DNA of 64,000 nucleotides from Pseudolysinimonas_A sp049651805 (GCF_049651805.1 NZ_JBASCU010000031.1:1-64000), one strand, 5' to 3'; shown: positions 29,809-39,516, counted from the stretch's first letter. Program-made: numbers and translations. The notes: generated by a model not told the origin, from the letters alone.

Positions 29809-31941
29809 TCAGGCGACGCCGATGATGCGCGGCGTGTGGAAGGTCCCTCCGAAGACGCGCTCGCTCGCGCCGACCCGGTCGAGATAGGGGGTCGCGCCCC
29901 CCATCGGGAACGGCCAGCCCGCGCCGAGGATGAGGCACAGGTCGATGTCCTCGGGCGCGCCCACGACCTCGTCCTCCAGCATCCGGTGGATCTCGTCGGC
30001 CAAGCCGTCTTCCACTCGCGCTCGCAGCTCGTCGGCGGTGTAGGGCGTGCTGTCCGGGATGCGGTGCTTCTGGACGATCTTCAACACCTTCGGGTCGATG
30101 CCCTTCGACGCGCCCTTGGCATCCTTCTCGAACAGACGGCCGTACTCGGCCAGTTCGTGCAGCGCGGGACTCTCGAAGAACCGCTCAGGGAAGGCGGCGT
30201 GGTGGGTGTCGAGTACGTGCGCGCCGACCTTCAAGCCGACGAGTTCGAGCAGCACGAAGGGATCCATCGGCAGGCCGAACGGTCTGACGGCCTCGACCAC
30301 GGTGTCGAACGGCGTTCCGACCTCCACCGCGTGCATCGCCTCTCCGAGCAGCTTCGCGAGGATGCGGTTGACGACGAACCCGGGGGTGTCGGCCGTGATG
30401 ACCGCGTTCTTGCGCAGCTTCGCGGCCGTCACCATCGCTGTGCTGAGCGCCTCGTCGTTGGTCTTCGGCGTCTTCACGACCTCGATGAGCGGCATCACCG
30501 CCACCGGGTTGAAGAAGTGGAAGCCGACGACCCGCTCGGGGTGCTTGAGCCTCGCGCCGATCTGCTCGACCGACAGCGATGAGGTGTTGGTCGCCAGGAT
30601 CGCTTCGGGGGAGATGTGCGTCTCGACGTCGGCGAACACCTGCTGCTTGACGCCGAGTTCTTCGAAGACGGCCTCGATGACCCAGTCGCAGTCGGCGAAG
30701 TCGGCCTTGTCGGTCGTGCCGGTGACGAGAGCCTTCAGACGGTTGGCCTCATCCGACCCGATGCGACCCTTGCCCAACAGGTCATCGATCTCGCCGCGAA
30801 TCGTCGCGACCCCCTTGTCGACGCGTTCCTGGTCGAGGTCGGTGATGACGACCGGCACCTGGAGTCGTCGCACGAAGAGCAGCGCGAACTGCGTCGCCAT
30901 CAGGCCGGCGCCGATGACGCCGACCTTCGTGACGGGGCGGGCGAGTGCCTTGTCAGGCGCCCCCGCGGGCTTCTTCGCACGCTTCTGCACGAGGTTGAAG
31001 GCATAGATGGAGGCGCGGAACTGGTCGCCCGAGATGAGGTCGGCGAGCGCCTCATCTTCGGCGGCGAACCCGGTCTTCTTGTCAGTGTTCTTCGCCGCCT
31101 TGAGCAGCTCGAGCGCGCGATACGGGCTCTTCGCGACCCGTCCGATGCGTGAGGCGAGCATCTTGTCGGCGATGCCGATGGCGACATCCCACTTCACCGC
31201 CCGCTCGATCTTGCCCGGCTCGTTCTTGCGCTTGACCTTGGTCTTTCCGGTCAGCACGCTGTCGGCCCACTTCAGCGAATCCTCGAGGAAGTTGGCGGGG
31301 CCGAACATCGCGTCGGCGATGCCCAGCTCGAGCACCTGCGGCGCCTTCAGCATCCGGTTGTTCTTGAGCGGGTTCGAGATGATCACCTCGAGGGCGTTCT
31401 CGATACCGATCAGGTTCGGCAGGATCCACGCGCCACCCCAGCCGGGGATGATGCCGAGGAAGACCTCGGGCAGCGCGAAGGCCGGCACCGAGGAGTCGAT
31501 CGTGCGGTAATGGGCGTTGAGTCCGATCTCCACGCCGCCGCCGAGGGCGAGACCGTTGTAGAACACGAACGACGGCACGCCGAGCTCCGAGAGCTTGCCG
31601 AGCGTCTCGTGGCCGAGCTTGGCCATGAGCACCCCGGTCTCACGATCGGGGATGTCTTCCACCTTCGACAGGTCGGCGCCCGCGGCGAAGATGAACTGCT
31701 TGCCGACGACGGCGACGCCGTCGATCTCCTTCTTGGCCGCGCGAGCCTTCAGGGCGTCGAGCACGCCCGACAGCTCGAGCAGAGTGGCCGGGCCCAGGGT
31801 CGACGGCCGGGTGTGGTCACGACCGTTGTCGAGGGTGATGAGCGCGATCGTCGTGCCGCTCGGCATCCGCACATCGCGCAGATACGAGTGTGTGATGACT
31901 TCGTCGGGGTCGAGCCCGACCAGCTTGCTGAAGTCGGTCAT
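29809..31941 (-). CDS. fadB: Fatty acid oxidation multifunctional protein (enoyl-CoA hydratase / 3-hydroxyacyl-CoA dehydrogenase)
   Basis: 710 residues. The N-terminal crotonase domain (about 15-300) has AAGADLS and GLALGGGVEIGLNAHYR, the oxyanion-hole region. The dehydrogenase domain begins with the NAD-binding VGVIGAGLMATQFA (about residue 340), with GFHFFNPVAVMPLIEVV and TPGFVVNRILA. It performs hydration and oxidation in beta-oxidation. Its start follows the thiolase stop directly, forming a fadAB operon. Symbol given by family. Confidence 0.93.
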   Translation of the reverse strand: MTDFSKLVGLDPDEVITHSYLRDVRMPSGTTIALITLDNGRDHTRPSTLGPATLLELSGVLDALKARAAKKEIDGVAVVGKQFIFAAGADLSKVEDIPDRETGVLMAKLGHETLGKLSELGVPSFVFYNGLALGGGVEIGLNAHYRTIDSSVPAFALPEVFLGIIPGWGGAWILPNLIGIENALEVIISNPLKNNRMLKAPQVLELGIADAMFGPANFLEDSLKWADSVLTGKTKVKRKNEPGKIERAVKWDVAIGIADKMLASRIGRVAKSPYRALELLKAAKNTDKKTGFAAEDEALADLISGDQFRASIYAFNLVQKRAKKPAGAPDKALARPVTKVGVIGAGLMATQFALLFVRRLQVPVVITDLDQERVDKGVATIRGEIDDLLGKGRIGSDEANRLKALVTGTTDKADFADCDWVIEAVFEELGVKQQVFADVETHISPEAILATNTSSLSVEQIGARLKHPERVVGFHFFNPVAVMPLIEVVKTPKTNDEALSTAMVTAAKLRKNAVITADTPGFVVNRILAKLLGEAMHAVEVGTPFDTVVEAVRPFGLPMDPFVLLELVGLKVGAHVLDTHHAAFPERFFESPALHELAEYGRLFEKDAKGASKGIDPKVLKIVQKHRIPDSTPYTADELRARVEDGLADEIHRMLEDEVVGAPEDIDLCLILGAGWPFPMGGATPYLDRVGASERVFGGTFHTPRIIGVA

Positions 31942-33138
31942 CTACTTCTTCCCCTTGTAAGCCGGGTTCTCCCAGATGACGCTGCCGCCCTGGCCGAGAC
32001 CGACGCACATCGCGGTCAACCCGTAGCGCACCTCGGGGTGCTCCTCGAACTGGCGGGCGAGCTGGATCATCAGGCGCACGCCGGATGCGGCGAGCGGGTG
32101 CCCGATCGCGATGGCGCCACCCCATGGGTTGACACGCGCGTCGTCGTCGTCGATGCCGAAGTGGTCCAGCAGCGAGAGCACCTGCACCGAGAACGCTTCG
32201 TTGAGTTCGAACAGGCCGATGTCGTCGATCGTCAGGCCGGCCTTGCGCAGCGCCTTCTCGGTCGACGGAATCGGGCCGATGCCCATCACCTCCGGTTCGA
32301 CGCCCGCGAACGCGAACGAGACCATGCGCATCTTCGCCGTCAGGCCGAGCTCTTTGGCGACGTCGGCGTTGGCCAGCACGGCCACGGTTGCGCCGTCGGT
32401 GAGCGGTGACGAGTTGCCGGCGGTGACCCGCCCGTGCGGGCGGAACGGGGTCTTCAGCGAAGCGAGACCCTCCATCGTGGTCTCGGGGCGCATCCCCTCG
32501 TCTTCGGTGGCGAGGCCCCAGCCTTCCGCGCTCTTGATCGCGACCGGGATGAGGTCGGGCTGGATCTTGCCCGCGGCGTAGGCGGCGGCGACCTTCTGCT
32601 GGCTGCGCAGCCCGAAGCGGTCGGCACGCTCCTTCGTCAGCGACGGGAACCGATCGTGCAGGCGCTCGGCGGTGTTGCCCATGTGGAGCGCTTCCGGGTC
32701 GACGAGTTTCTCGGCGAGGAACCGCGGGTTCGGGTCGGCGCCGGCGCCCATCGGGTGTCGACCCATGTGCTCGACGCCGCCGGCGATGCCGATGTCGTAC
32801 TGTCCGAAACCGATCATGCTGCCGATCGACGCGACGCTCGTCATCGCCCCGGCACACATCCGGTCGATCGCGAATCCGGGAACGCTCAGCGGCAGGCCGG
32901 CGAGGATCGCGGCGGTACGGCCGATCGTCAGGCCCTGGTCGCCCGTCTGTGTGGTCGCGGCGATGGCGACATCGTCGATGCGCTCCGGGGGGAGGTTCGG
33001 GTTGCGCTCGAGCAGCCCGATCATCGCCTTGACGATGAGGTCGTCGGCGCGGGTGCCCCAGTATTGGCCCTTCTCACCGGCTCGACCGAACGGGGTGCGA
33101 ACCCCATCCACGAAAACGACGTCGGATCTCTCGGCCAC
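31942..33138 (-). CDS. fadA: Acetyl-CoA C-acyltransferase (3-ketoacyl-CoA thiolase)
   Basis: 398 residues with all thiolase landmarks: the acyl-accepting cysteine in VPGFAIDRMCAGAMTS (about residue 92), NEAFSVQV, and the C-terminal GGAIAIGHPLAASG and TAMCVGLGQG with the second cysteine. It cleaves 3-ketoacyl-CoA to acetyl-CoA and a shortened acyl-CoA. Together with the downstream multifunctional protein it completes the beta-oxidation cycle. GTG start; 101 bp separate it from the ribonuclease D gene upstream. Confidence 0.96.
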   Translation of the reverse strand: MAERSDVVFVDGVRTPFGRAGEKGQYWGTRADDLIVKAMIGLLERNPNLPPERIDDVAIAATTQTGDQGLTIGRTAAILAGLPLSVPGFAIDRMCAGAMTSVASIGSMIGFGQYDIGIAGGVEHMGRHPMGAGADPNPRFLAEKLVDPEALHMGNTAERLHDRFPSLTKERADRFGLRSQQKVAAAYAAGKIQPDLIPVAIKSAEGWGLATEDEGMRPETTMEGLASLKTPFRPHGRVTAGNSSPLTDGATVAVLANADVAKELGLTAKMRMVSFAFAGVEPEVMGIGPIPSTEKALRKAGLTIDDIGLFELNEAFSVQVLSLLDHFGIDDDDARVNPWGGAIAIGHPLAASGVRLMIQLARQFEEHPEVRYGLTAMCVGLGQGGSVIWENPAYKGKK

Positions 33139-33239
33139 GATGCCCTCACTCCAGTTGATTCGGCGCGAACTGTTGTCGCTGTGCGTACGACAGTCAGCCT
33201 AGGCAGGGCCTTGCGGGCCTCAGAATCCTTTGATTCTTC

Positions 33240-34478
33240 CTACGACGTGGGCTCTTCGGGCGATTCGGGCTCTTGGGGGACTTCCACAAAGGCTTGGGCG
33301 ATCAACTGTGCAGTTGCCTCAACCTGCCAGAGTCGGGCGCCCAGCTCGGCAAGCGCTTCGCCGACGGTGTCGGCTGTGATCTCGGCCGGGGGAGCCCAGG
33401 CGACGCGGCGCAACGAGTCGGGGGTCAGCACGTTCTCGACCGGGATGTCGAGTTCTTCGGCCCGAGCCATGACCGCGGCACGGGCGCGCTTCAACCGGCC
33501 GTCGGCCTCCGGGTTCTTGTCGGCCCAGATCCGGGGCGGCGGCATCCCGTCGCCGGGCGGGCGCGCTACCGGAAGGTCGGTGGTCGCGAGCCCGCGTTCG
33601 ATCGCGGCCCACCAGCGGTCGATCTGCGACCGGCTGGCGCGGCCGTTGAAGTCTTTCATCGCGGCCAGATCGTGTTTCGTCGCCGGAAGGGTGCGAGCCG
33701 CAGCGAGCAGCGAGGCATCGGGAACGAGTCGTCCGGGTGCCGAATCGATCTCACGCGCGTAGTCGTCGCGGGTCTGCCAGAGTTCGCGGGCAACCGCGAG
33801 GTTGCGCTGCTGCCGAAGAGCATGGATGCCGGAGAGCCGACGCCAGGGATCCTGCCGCGAGACGGGCTCGCGATGCAGCACCGCTGCAAACTCTTGACGC
33901 GCGATCTCGCCCTTTCCGGAATCCTCGAGCAGCTGGGCGATCGCATCGCGAAGATCGGGCAGCAGTTCGACGTCGAGGGCGGCGTAGACCAGCCAGCTCT
34001 GGGGCAACGGCCGGGTCGACCAATCGGCGGCCGAATGCTCTTTCGCGAGGTGGATGCCGAGCAGGTCTTCGACGACGGTTCCGAGCCCGACACGGGGGAG
34101 CCCGGCGAGCCGTGCGCCGAGTTCGGTGTCGAAGATGACCTCGGGGTCGAGTCCGACCTCACGCAGGCAGGCGAGATCTTGGCTCGCGGCGTGCAGGATC
34201 CACTCCTCACCCGCCATGAGATTCGCGAGTTCCGAGAGGTCGCCGATGGCTGGCGGGTCGAACAGGAACACGCCGGCTCCGCGGCGGTAGACCTGGATCA
34301 GGTACGCGCGCTGCGAGTACCGGAATCCGGATGCGCGTTCCGCATCCACCGCGAAGGCGCCGTGCCCGGCAGCGAGTGTGGCAACCGCTGCCCGGTAGCC
34401 CTCGACGGTGTCGATGACGTCGACGGGCTCGTGTGTTTCGGGGAGAGCGGGCGTCGCCTCGTCGGGAACCTCAGCCAC
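33240..34478 (-). CDS. rnd: Ribonuclease D-like 3'-5' exonuclease with HRDC domains
   Basis: 412 residues. The DEDD exonuclease domain shows AFAVDAERASGFRYSQRAYLIQV (first acidic pair), WILHAASQDLACLREVGL, FDTELGARLAG and WLVYAALDVELLPDLRDAI with the late Tyr-Asp. An HRDC domain follows (RRLSGIHALRQQRNLAVARELWQ) and a second helical region to the C terminus. RNase D trims tRNA and other stable RNA 3' ends. GTG at 34478 has GAGGGG upstream; the frame upstream of it is non-coding. It overlaps DUF3000 by 8 bp. Confidence 0.9.
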   Translation of the reverse strand: MAEVPDEATPALPETHEPVDVIDTVEGYRAAVATLAAGHGAFAVDAERASGFRYSQRAYLIQVYRRGAGVFLFDPPAIGDLSELANLMAGEEWILHAASQDLACLREVGLDPEVIFDTELGARLAGLPRVGLGTVVEDLLGIHLAKEHSAADWSTRPLPQSWLVYAALDVELLPDLRDAIAQLLEDSGKGEIARQEFAAVLHREPVSRQDPWRRLSGIHALRQQRNLAVARELWQTRDDYAREIDSAPGRLVPDASLLAAARTLPATKHDLAAMKDFNGRASRSQIDRWWAAIERGLATTDLPVARPPGDGMPPPRIWADKNPEADGRLKRARAAVMARAEELDIPVENVLTPDSLRRVAWAPPAEITADTVGEALAELGARLWQVEATAQLIAQAFVEVPQEPESPEEPTS

Positions 34479-35067
34479 GCGCCCCTCGCCGGTCCGGCAG
34501 CAAGAGGGTGGCGTCGGCGGTCGGTGGCAGGCCCGCGAGGCGGCACAACAGATCACCCCAGGCTTCGACGGACGCGGCGATGGCGTCGGCGTCCGGAGTC
34601 CAGGAAGCACGCACCTCGAGCTGCGCGCCGTCGCTCTGATGGGCGAGTTCGCCGAAGCCGGTGGAGAGCACTTTGGTGGCCGTGCCCGAGGCGGCGGTGT
34701 AACCGGCCGAGCGGGCGGCGAGCGAATCGGTGAGCCACGACCAGGCGACCTCGGCGACGAACGGGTCGAGCCCGATGTCGGTCTCGAGCGGCGCCTGGGC
34801 GAAGCAGACGACCCGGAATGCACCACCCCAGGCGTCGGGCTGTTCGGGATCGAAGAGCAACACGAAGCGGCCGGTGCCGAGCACGGAGTCGAGACCGTGC
34901 TTCACCGGGATCACGTCGGCCGCCATCGCGATCGCGTGCGGGGCGAGCCCGGTCGGCGCAGGGATCTCGGTGACCTGAAGCTCCGGACGAATGGTCGCGC
35001 GGCGCACCGCGGTCAGGGCACGCCCGAAAGCGGCCGGAACGACCGGATCTGAGCGAACTGTGGCCAC
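34471..35067 (-). CDS. DUF3000 family protein
   Basis: 198 residues with the DUF3000 pattern: FGRALTAVRRATIRPELQVTEIPAPTGLAPHA, a central GRFVLLFDPEQPDAWGGAFRVVCFAQAPLE and EVAWSWLTDSLA. The family is restricted to actinobacteria and lies next to the ribonuclease D gene in many of them; its function is unknown. GTG start directly after a TAGTGT hexamer with 6-nt spacing. The 8-bp overlap with rnd indicates an operon. Confidence 0.9.
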   Translation of the reverse strand: MATVRSDPVVPAAFGRALTAVRRATIRPELQVTEIPAPTGLAPHAIAMAADVIPVKHGLDSVLGTGRFVLLFDPEQPDAWGGAFRVVCFAQAPLETDIGLDPFVAEVAWSWLTDSLAARSAGYTAASGTATKVLSTGFGELAHQSDGAQLEVRASWTPDADAIAASVEAWGDLLCRLAGLPPTADATLLLPDRRGARG

Positions 35068-35073
35068 GACTGA

Positions 35074-35079
35074 ACACTA
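35074..35079 (-). promoter_or_regulatory. -10 element of a leaderless DUF3000-rnd promoter
   Basis: TAGTGT on the minus strand lies exactly 6 nt before the GTG at 35067. Confidence 0.65.
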
Positions 35080-35159
35080 TGGTTTGAACAGGGAGCCCGT
35101 CACGTGCCACGCCGACCGCAGGCGGTGGCGACGGGGCTCTCGACCCTGAGGAGGACCGG

Positions 35160-36359
35160 ATGCGTGCCCGCACGAGGATCGCGCTCGGCGGCGTCATCGG
35201 CATCCTTTCGTTGGTCGGCGCGGCGGCCGTGGCGACCGCTGCGGTGAGTGTGATCGTCGCGCGCCGCGTGATCATTCCGCCGTCGCGACGGGAAGAGGAT
35301 GTCGCCATCCGGTCGGTCGACCTCGACGCGGGCCTTGTCGTGCTCGATGCGACCGCCGACTCGCGGCTGCCCGGGGAGTACAGCTTCTGGTTCACCCGGG
35401 AGTCGGGCCATGCCCGCATCGGCGAGATCGTCGCGTCGACGCCGACCACGGTGACGCGACGCCTGCTCGGAGTCGATTCGGGCGACATCACCACGGCACG
35501 ACGCGGCCGGCTCACCGGGTGGTTCTACCTCACGCCCGCCGATCTCGGCGTGCCCTTCGAAGATGTCGCGATCGCGACGCCGCTCGGCGACGCGCCGGCC
35601 TGGCTGATACCGGCTGCGGATTCCACCCGCGACCGTTGGGCGATCCACGTGCACGGACGCGCGGTACGCCGCCCCGAGACGCTCCGCGCGGTGCCGATCT
35701 TCCGGGAGGCCGGCTACAACTCGCTCGTGGTCTCGTATCGCAACGACACCGAGGCGCCGCGCAGCGATGACTTCCGCTACGCCCTCGGCGACCGGGAGTG
35801 GCTCGACATCGATGCTGCGATGCGTATCGCCGTGCGACGCGGGGCGACGCAGATCGTGTTGGTCGGCTGGTCGATGGGTGGGTCGATGGCGTTGCAGGCG
35901 CTCACTCGCTCCACCGTCGGCGATCGGGTGACCGGCGTCATGCTGGAGTCACCGGTCGTCGATTGGATCGCCGCACTCGACTTCCAGGTGCGGCTGCGCC
36001 GGCTTCCGGTGATGGTCCGCTCGTTCGTGATCCTGCTCTACAAGAGCCGGTGGGGGCGGATATTCACCGGACTCGCCGAGCCCCTCGACATCGACCGGCT
36101 CGACTTCGTGACGCGTGCGAAAGAACTCGACCGACCGGTGCTCATCCTGCACAGCGACGACGACGGCTTCGTGCCGTCGACGGCATCCCGGGCGCTCGCG
36201 ATCGCGCGCCCCGACATCGTGACCTACGAGGCGTTCGAGGTCGCGCGTCACACCAAGTTGTGGAACTACGACCGGGGGCGCTGGGAGGGCGCGATCCGCA
36301 AGTGGCTCGCGAAGTTGCCCGCGCCGAAACGTCAGCGGGACGGGCGCCAGCGCGCGTAG
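35160..36359 (+). CDS. Alpha/beta hydrolase, membrane-anchored or secreted
   Basis: 399 residues. A single N-terminal hydrophobic segment (about 8-31) could be an uncleaved anchor. The hydrolase domain has the nucleophile elbow GWSMGG (about residue 240), an aspartate in LILHSDDDGFVP and a histidine in ARHTKLWNY, a complete catalytic triad. The substrate is unknown; the region before the hydrolase core contains a separate all-beta part of about 100 residues. ATG preceded by GAGGAGG. Its last 28 bp overlap the convergent reductase gene. Confidence 0.82.
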   Translation: MRARTRIALGGVIGILSLVGAAAVATAAVSVIVARRVIIPPSRREEDVAIRSVDLDAGLVVLDATADSRLPGEYSFWFTRESGHARIGEIVASTPTTVTRRLLGVDSGDITTARRGRLTGWFYLTPADLGVPFEDVAIATPLGDAPAWLIPAADSTRDRWAIHVHGRAVRRPETLRAVPIFREAGYNSLVVSYRNDTEAPRSDDFRYALGDREWLDIDAAMRIAVRRGATQIVLVGWSMGGSMALQALTRSTVGDRVTGVMLESPVVDWIAALDFQVRLRRLPVMVRSFVILLYKSRWGRIFTGLAEPLDIDRLDFVTRAKELDRPVLILHSDDDGFVPSTASRALAIARPDIVTYEAFEVARHTKLWNYDRGRWEGAIRKWLAKLPAPKRQRDGRQRA

Positions 36360-37033
36360 AGGGCGCCGGTTTCGTCGGCCAGCAGTTGCAGCAACTCCAG
36401 CTCCCGGGGCCCGGGAGCGGCGCCGCCGAAGAGCAACTGCGCACGGCCGAGGATGCGCGGCACCGTGGTGAGGCAGATCTCGTCGACCAGATCGGCGGCG
36501 AGCAGTTGACCGACGAGCCGTGGCCCGCCTTCGCAGACGACGTGCGCCAGGCCGCGATCACGGAGCGCGTCGAGCATGACGTGCAACGGCACCGCGCGGT
36601 CGCCGTCGACGGCGAAGTATTCGAACGGTGCGGCGAAGGTACGGCGGGCTCGGTCTTCGGCGCCGGAGGGGCCGACGACGAGGATGCGCCCGGGCTCGAT
36701 GTCGTCGCGCACGGCCGCTCCGGTGAAGTCGCCGGTGGTCGTCAGCACCGTCAGGTGGGTCGAGCGTGGAACGAGTTCGCCTTCGGCGCGGAGCGTTGCG
36801 GCACCCACCAACACGGTGTCGCTCACCGAACGGATCGCGCCGAGCACGGCACGGTCGGCACCTGAAGTGATGCCGGCGCTCGTGCCCTCGGCGTCCATCG
36901 TGCCGCCGTCGAGCGTTGCGACCAGGTTCACTCGCAGGCCGGGCGGCGGGTAGAGTGCAGCGATGCGTGCGCGGGCGTCGGGGGCAGCGGTGTCGATGGC
37001 GTCGCCGACCGGCGACAGCGGCTGCAGGATCAC
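36332..37033 (-). CDS. RibD C-terminal-like pyrimidine reductase family protein
   Basis: 233 residues resembling the reductase domain of riboflavin biosynthesis (RibD C-terminal, dihydrofolate reductase fold): RVNLVATLDGGTMDAEGTSAG, SVSDTVLVGAATLRAEG, and HVVCEGGPRLVGQLLAADLVDEICLTT. No deaminase domain is attached. It may act in flavin or another NADPH-dependent pathway, but the substrate is not known. The GTG at 37033 overlaps the sufE stop by 4 nt (GTGA), so the two are translated together. Confidence 0.85.
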   Translation of the reverse strand: MILQPLSPVGDAIDTAAPDARARIAALYPPPGLRVNLVATLDGGTMDAEGTSAGITSGADRAVLGAIRSVSDTVLVGAATLRAEGELVPRSTHLTVLTTTGDFTGAAVRDDIEPGRILVVGPSGAEDRARRTFAAPFEYFAVDGDRAVPLHVMLDALRDRGLAHVVCEGGPRLVGQLLAADLVDEICLTTVPRILGRAQLLFGGAAPGPRELELLQLLADETGALYARWRPSR

Positions 37034-37467
37034 GCCGCGGTCTTCTCGCGCACTTGGCGCTTGGTGCGGCCGAGGAGGGCCGACATCCCGCGGATGCGCA
37101 ACGGACTGACGGCCTCGGTGAGTCCGAGCGTCAGCGGATAGTCGTCGGGCACGTCGAGAACCTCGTCGACCGTGAGCCCGGCGAGGCCCTGCGCGAGGAT
37201 CGACGCGAAGCCGCGCGTGGTCGGCGCCTCCTTCGGAGCCGTCGCGTGCAAGTGCACGATCTCGTCTTCGACATCGACGAAGATGAACACCGGCGACTGG
37301 CATTCCTCGACCCGTTCGAGGAGGTCGGGATGGTCGGCGTACTTCGGCGGGAGTTCCGGCAGCGAATTCGCGAACTCGAGCAGCAGAACGAGACGTTCGT
37401 GCTGCTCGAGCGCGAGAAAGTCGTCGCGGATGGTCGCGAGCGCCGACGGAAGGTCTGACTCGCTCAC
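37030..37467 (-). CDS. sufE: SufE family sulfur acceptor protein
   Basis: 145 residues. The active-site cysteine is Cys56 in ERVEECQSPVFIFV, followed by the family segment LHATAPKEAPTTRGFASILAQGL. SufE takes persulfide sulfur from a cysteine desulfurase and passes it to iron-sulfur assembly. A rhodanese gene lies 9 bp upstream on the same strand, a frequent partner. The GTG follows a TAAGCT hexamer by 6 nt, and that hexamer contains the rhodanese stop codon. Confidence 0.92.
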   Translation of the reverse strand: MSESDLPSALATIRDDFLALEQHERLVLLLEFANSLPELPPKYADHPDLLERVEECQSPVFIFVDVEDEIVHLHATAPKEAPTTRGFASILAQGLAGLTVDEVLDVPDDYPLTLGLTEAVSPLRIRGMSALLGRTKRQVREKTAA

Positions 37468-37473
37468 CCCTGA

Positions 37474-37479
37474 AGCTTA
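37474..37479 (-). promoter_or_regulatory. -10 element of a leaderless sufE promoter overlapping the sseA stop codon
   Basis: TAAGCT on the minus strand, 6 nt before the GTG of sufE; its first three bases are the TAA stop of the upstream rhodanese gene. Confidence 0.6.
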
Positions 37480-38376
37480 CTTCGCGGGGAGAGCGCCGGG
37501 CTCGACGCCCTTGACGATCGGCACCCGCACCGCGCTGCCCCACTCGGTCCACGAACCGTCGTAGTTGCGCACGCCCTCGAAGCCGAGCAGGTGGGTGAGC
37601 ACGAACCAGGTGTGGCTCGACCGCTCGCCGATGCGGCAGTACGCGATGACGCTGTCGCCGTCTTTGAGGCCGGCGCCGTCGCGGTAGATCGCGTTCAACT
37701 CGTCGGTCTTCTTGAAGGTGCCGTCGTCGGCGACCGCCTTGGCCCACGGCACGCTCTGCGCAGTGGGGATGTGGCCCGCGCGCAGCGTGCCCTCCTCGGG
37801 GTAAGCGGGGGCCGTAGTGCGCTCGCCCGAGTACTCCTCGGGGGAGCGCACGTCGACCAGAGGGTTGCCCAGGTGGGCGAGTACGTCTTCCTTGAACGCG
37901 CGCAGCTTCGCGTCGTCGCGCTCGACGACGGGGTAGTCGGTGGCATCCCGCTTCGTGGTTTCGGTGACGTAGGGCCGGCCTTCGGCCTCCCACTTCGCGC
38001 GACCACCATCGAGCAGACGCACGTCTTCGTGACCGAAGAGCGAGAACACCCACAGGGCGTAGGCGGCCCACCAGTTGTTCTTGTCGCCGTAGATGACCAC
38101 GGTGTCGTCGCGCGAGATGCCCTTCGCCGAGAGCAGCTTCGCGAAGCCCGCGCCGTCGAGGTAGTCGCGCACCAGCGGGTCGTTGAGATCGGTGTGCCAG
38201 TCGATCTTGACGGCGCCGGAGATGTGGCCCGTCTCGTAGAGCAGCACATCCTCATCGGATTCGACGACGACGAGGCCCGGGGTGCCGAGGTTCTCGGCCA
38301 GCCATTCGGTGCTCACGAGGCGCTCGGGGTGGGCGTAGCCGGCGAAGGCGGGGGAGGCGTCGGTCTCGACGGTCAT
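37477..38376 (-). CDS. sseA: Sulfurtransferase (tandem rhodanese domains)
   Basis: 299 residues with two rhodanese domains. The first is inactive-like (HISGAVKIDW, GGRAKWEAEGR); the second carries the active-site loop CRIGERS (about residue 250) after PLVDVRSPEEYSG. It transfers sulfane sulfur from thiosulfate or a similar donor to cyanide or a thiol acceptor. The linkage to sufE suggests a role in sulfur trafficking. The ATG at 38376 has AGGAG 6 nt upstream; a start 15 nt earlier is less likely. Confidence 0.92.
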   Translation of the reverse strand: MTVETDASPAFAGYAHPERLVSTEWLAENLGTPGLVVVESDEDVLLYETGHISGAVKIDWHTDLNDPLVRDYLDGAGFAKLLSAKGISRDDTVVIYGDKNNWWAAYALWVFSLFGHEDVRLLDGGRAKWEAEGRPYVTETTKRDATDYPVVERDDAKLRAFKEDVLAHLGNPLVDVRSPEEYSGERTTAPAYPEEGTLRAGHIPTAQSVPWAKAVADDGTFKKTDELNAIYRDGAGLKDGDSVIAYCRIGERSSHTWFVLTHLLGFEGVRNYDGSWTEWGSAVRVPIVKGVEPGALPAK

Positions 38377-38499
38377 CGGTTGCTCCTGCAAGTAGGGTTT
38401 GATCGTGCCCTCTCAGGGTAGGCAGTCGATCCTGTGTGCGCCTCCGTGCCGTAAGAGTTCGACACTTAGTTTTCCCGATCAAAGGCCCCGCCCGCATCC

Positions 38500-39513
38500 A
38501 TGAGCTCTTCCTTCGTGTCGCTCCTCGACCGCGCCCCGACGATGTCGGGTGACGAGATCGCCGCATCCCTCGTTCCGCCGCGACAGTTCGACGACGCGAC
38601 GATCGACAACTACCGACCCGACCCCGACTACCCCTCGCAGGCCGAAGCCGTCGAGCGTGTGCGCGCGTTCGCTGCCGCCTGGAAGGGCGGAGGCGGGGGG
38701 CTGTTCCGTAAGAAGGGACCGGAGCAGAAGCCCGGCCTTTACCTCGACGGCGGCTTCGGGGTCGGCAAGACCCACCTGCTGGCGGCCCTGTGGAAGCTCG
38801 CGCCGGGCCGCAAGTACTTCGGCACCTTTATCGAGTACACCGCTCTGGTCGGTGCCCTCGGCTACCAGGCCACGGTGAGACTCCTCACCGGCTCGACGTT
38901 CGTCGCGATCGACGAGTTCGAACTCGACGACCCCGGCGACACGATGATGATGACCCGGTTGCTCGGCGAACTCGCCGAGAGCGGCACACGCATCGCGGCG
39001 ACGTCGAACACCCCGCCGAACGCCCTCGGGGAGGGGCGGTTCGCGGCGGTCGACTTTCTGCGCGAGATCCACGCGCTGGCGGCGCGCTTCGACATCCTGC
39101 GCATCGACGGTCTCGACTACCGACGGCGCGACCTCGAGGGTCACGCCGTCGCGTTCGCGGATGATGAAGAGCTAGATGGCGCTCTCGCCGCGACGACCGG
39201 CACCGTCGCGATCGACGACTTCGACGCAGTGCTGCGCCACCTCGCGACCGTGCACCCGTCGCGCTACGTGAAACTGCTCGGCGGGCTGTCGGCGGTCGGG
39301 CTTCGAGGCGTCCATGTGCTGCACGACCAGACCGACGCATTGCGGTTCGTCGCGGCCGTCGACCGGCTCTACGACGGCCAGGTGCGAGTGCTCGCCACCG
39401 GCGTGCCACTCGACCAGGTGTTCGGTGACGACATGCTCGCCGGTGGCTACCGCAAGAAGTACCTGCGCGCGATCTCTCGGCTCATCGCCTTGACCTCGGC
39501 CGCTACCGAATAG
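38500..39513 (+). CDS. zapE: ZapE/AFG1-like ATPase
   Basis: 337 residues. The Walker A motif is GGFGVGKT (84-91), the Walker B is FVAIDEFELDD, and the arginine-rich end KKYLRAISRL is present, as in AFG1-like P-loop ATPases. E. coli ZapE associates with the division ring; in actinobacteria the role is not established. It is monocistronic, divergent from sseA across 123 bp in which I see no further gene. Confidence 0.9.
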   Translation: MSSSFVSLLDRAPTMSGDEIAASLVPPRQFDDATIDNYRPDPDYPSQAEAVERVRAFAAAWKGGGGGLFRKKGPEQKPGLYLDGGFGVGKTHLLAALWKLAPGRKYFGTFIEYTALVGALGYQATVRLLTGSTFVAIDEFELDDPGDTMMMTRLLGELAESGTRIAATSNTPPNALGEGRFAAVDFLREIHALAARFDILRIDGLDYRRRDLEGHAVAFADDEELDGALAATTGTVAIDDFDAVLRHLATVHPSRYVKLLGGLSAVGLRGVHVLHDQTDALRFVAAVDRLYDGQVRVLATGVPLDQVFGDDMLAGGYRKKYLRAISRLIALTSAATE

Positions 39514-39516
39514 CGC

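Noticed and set aside
36332..38071. A 579-residue frame as a fused reductase
   Set aside because: Only the last 233 codons have domain content; the rest is antisense or shadow of sufE and the rhodanese gene. The GTG at 37033 overlapping the sufE stop is the natural start.
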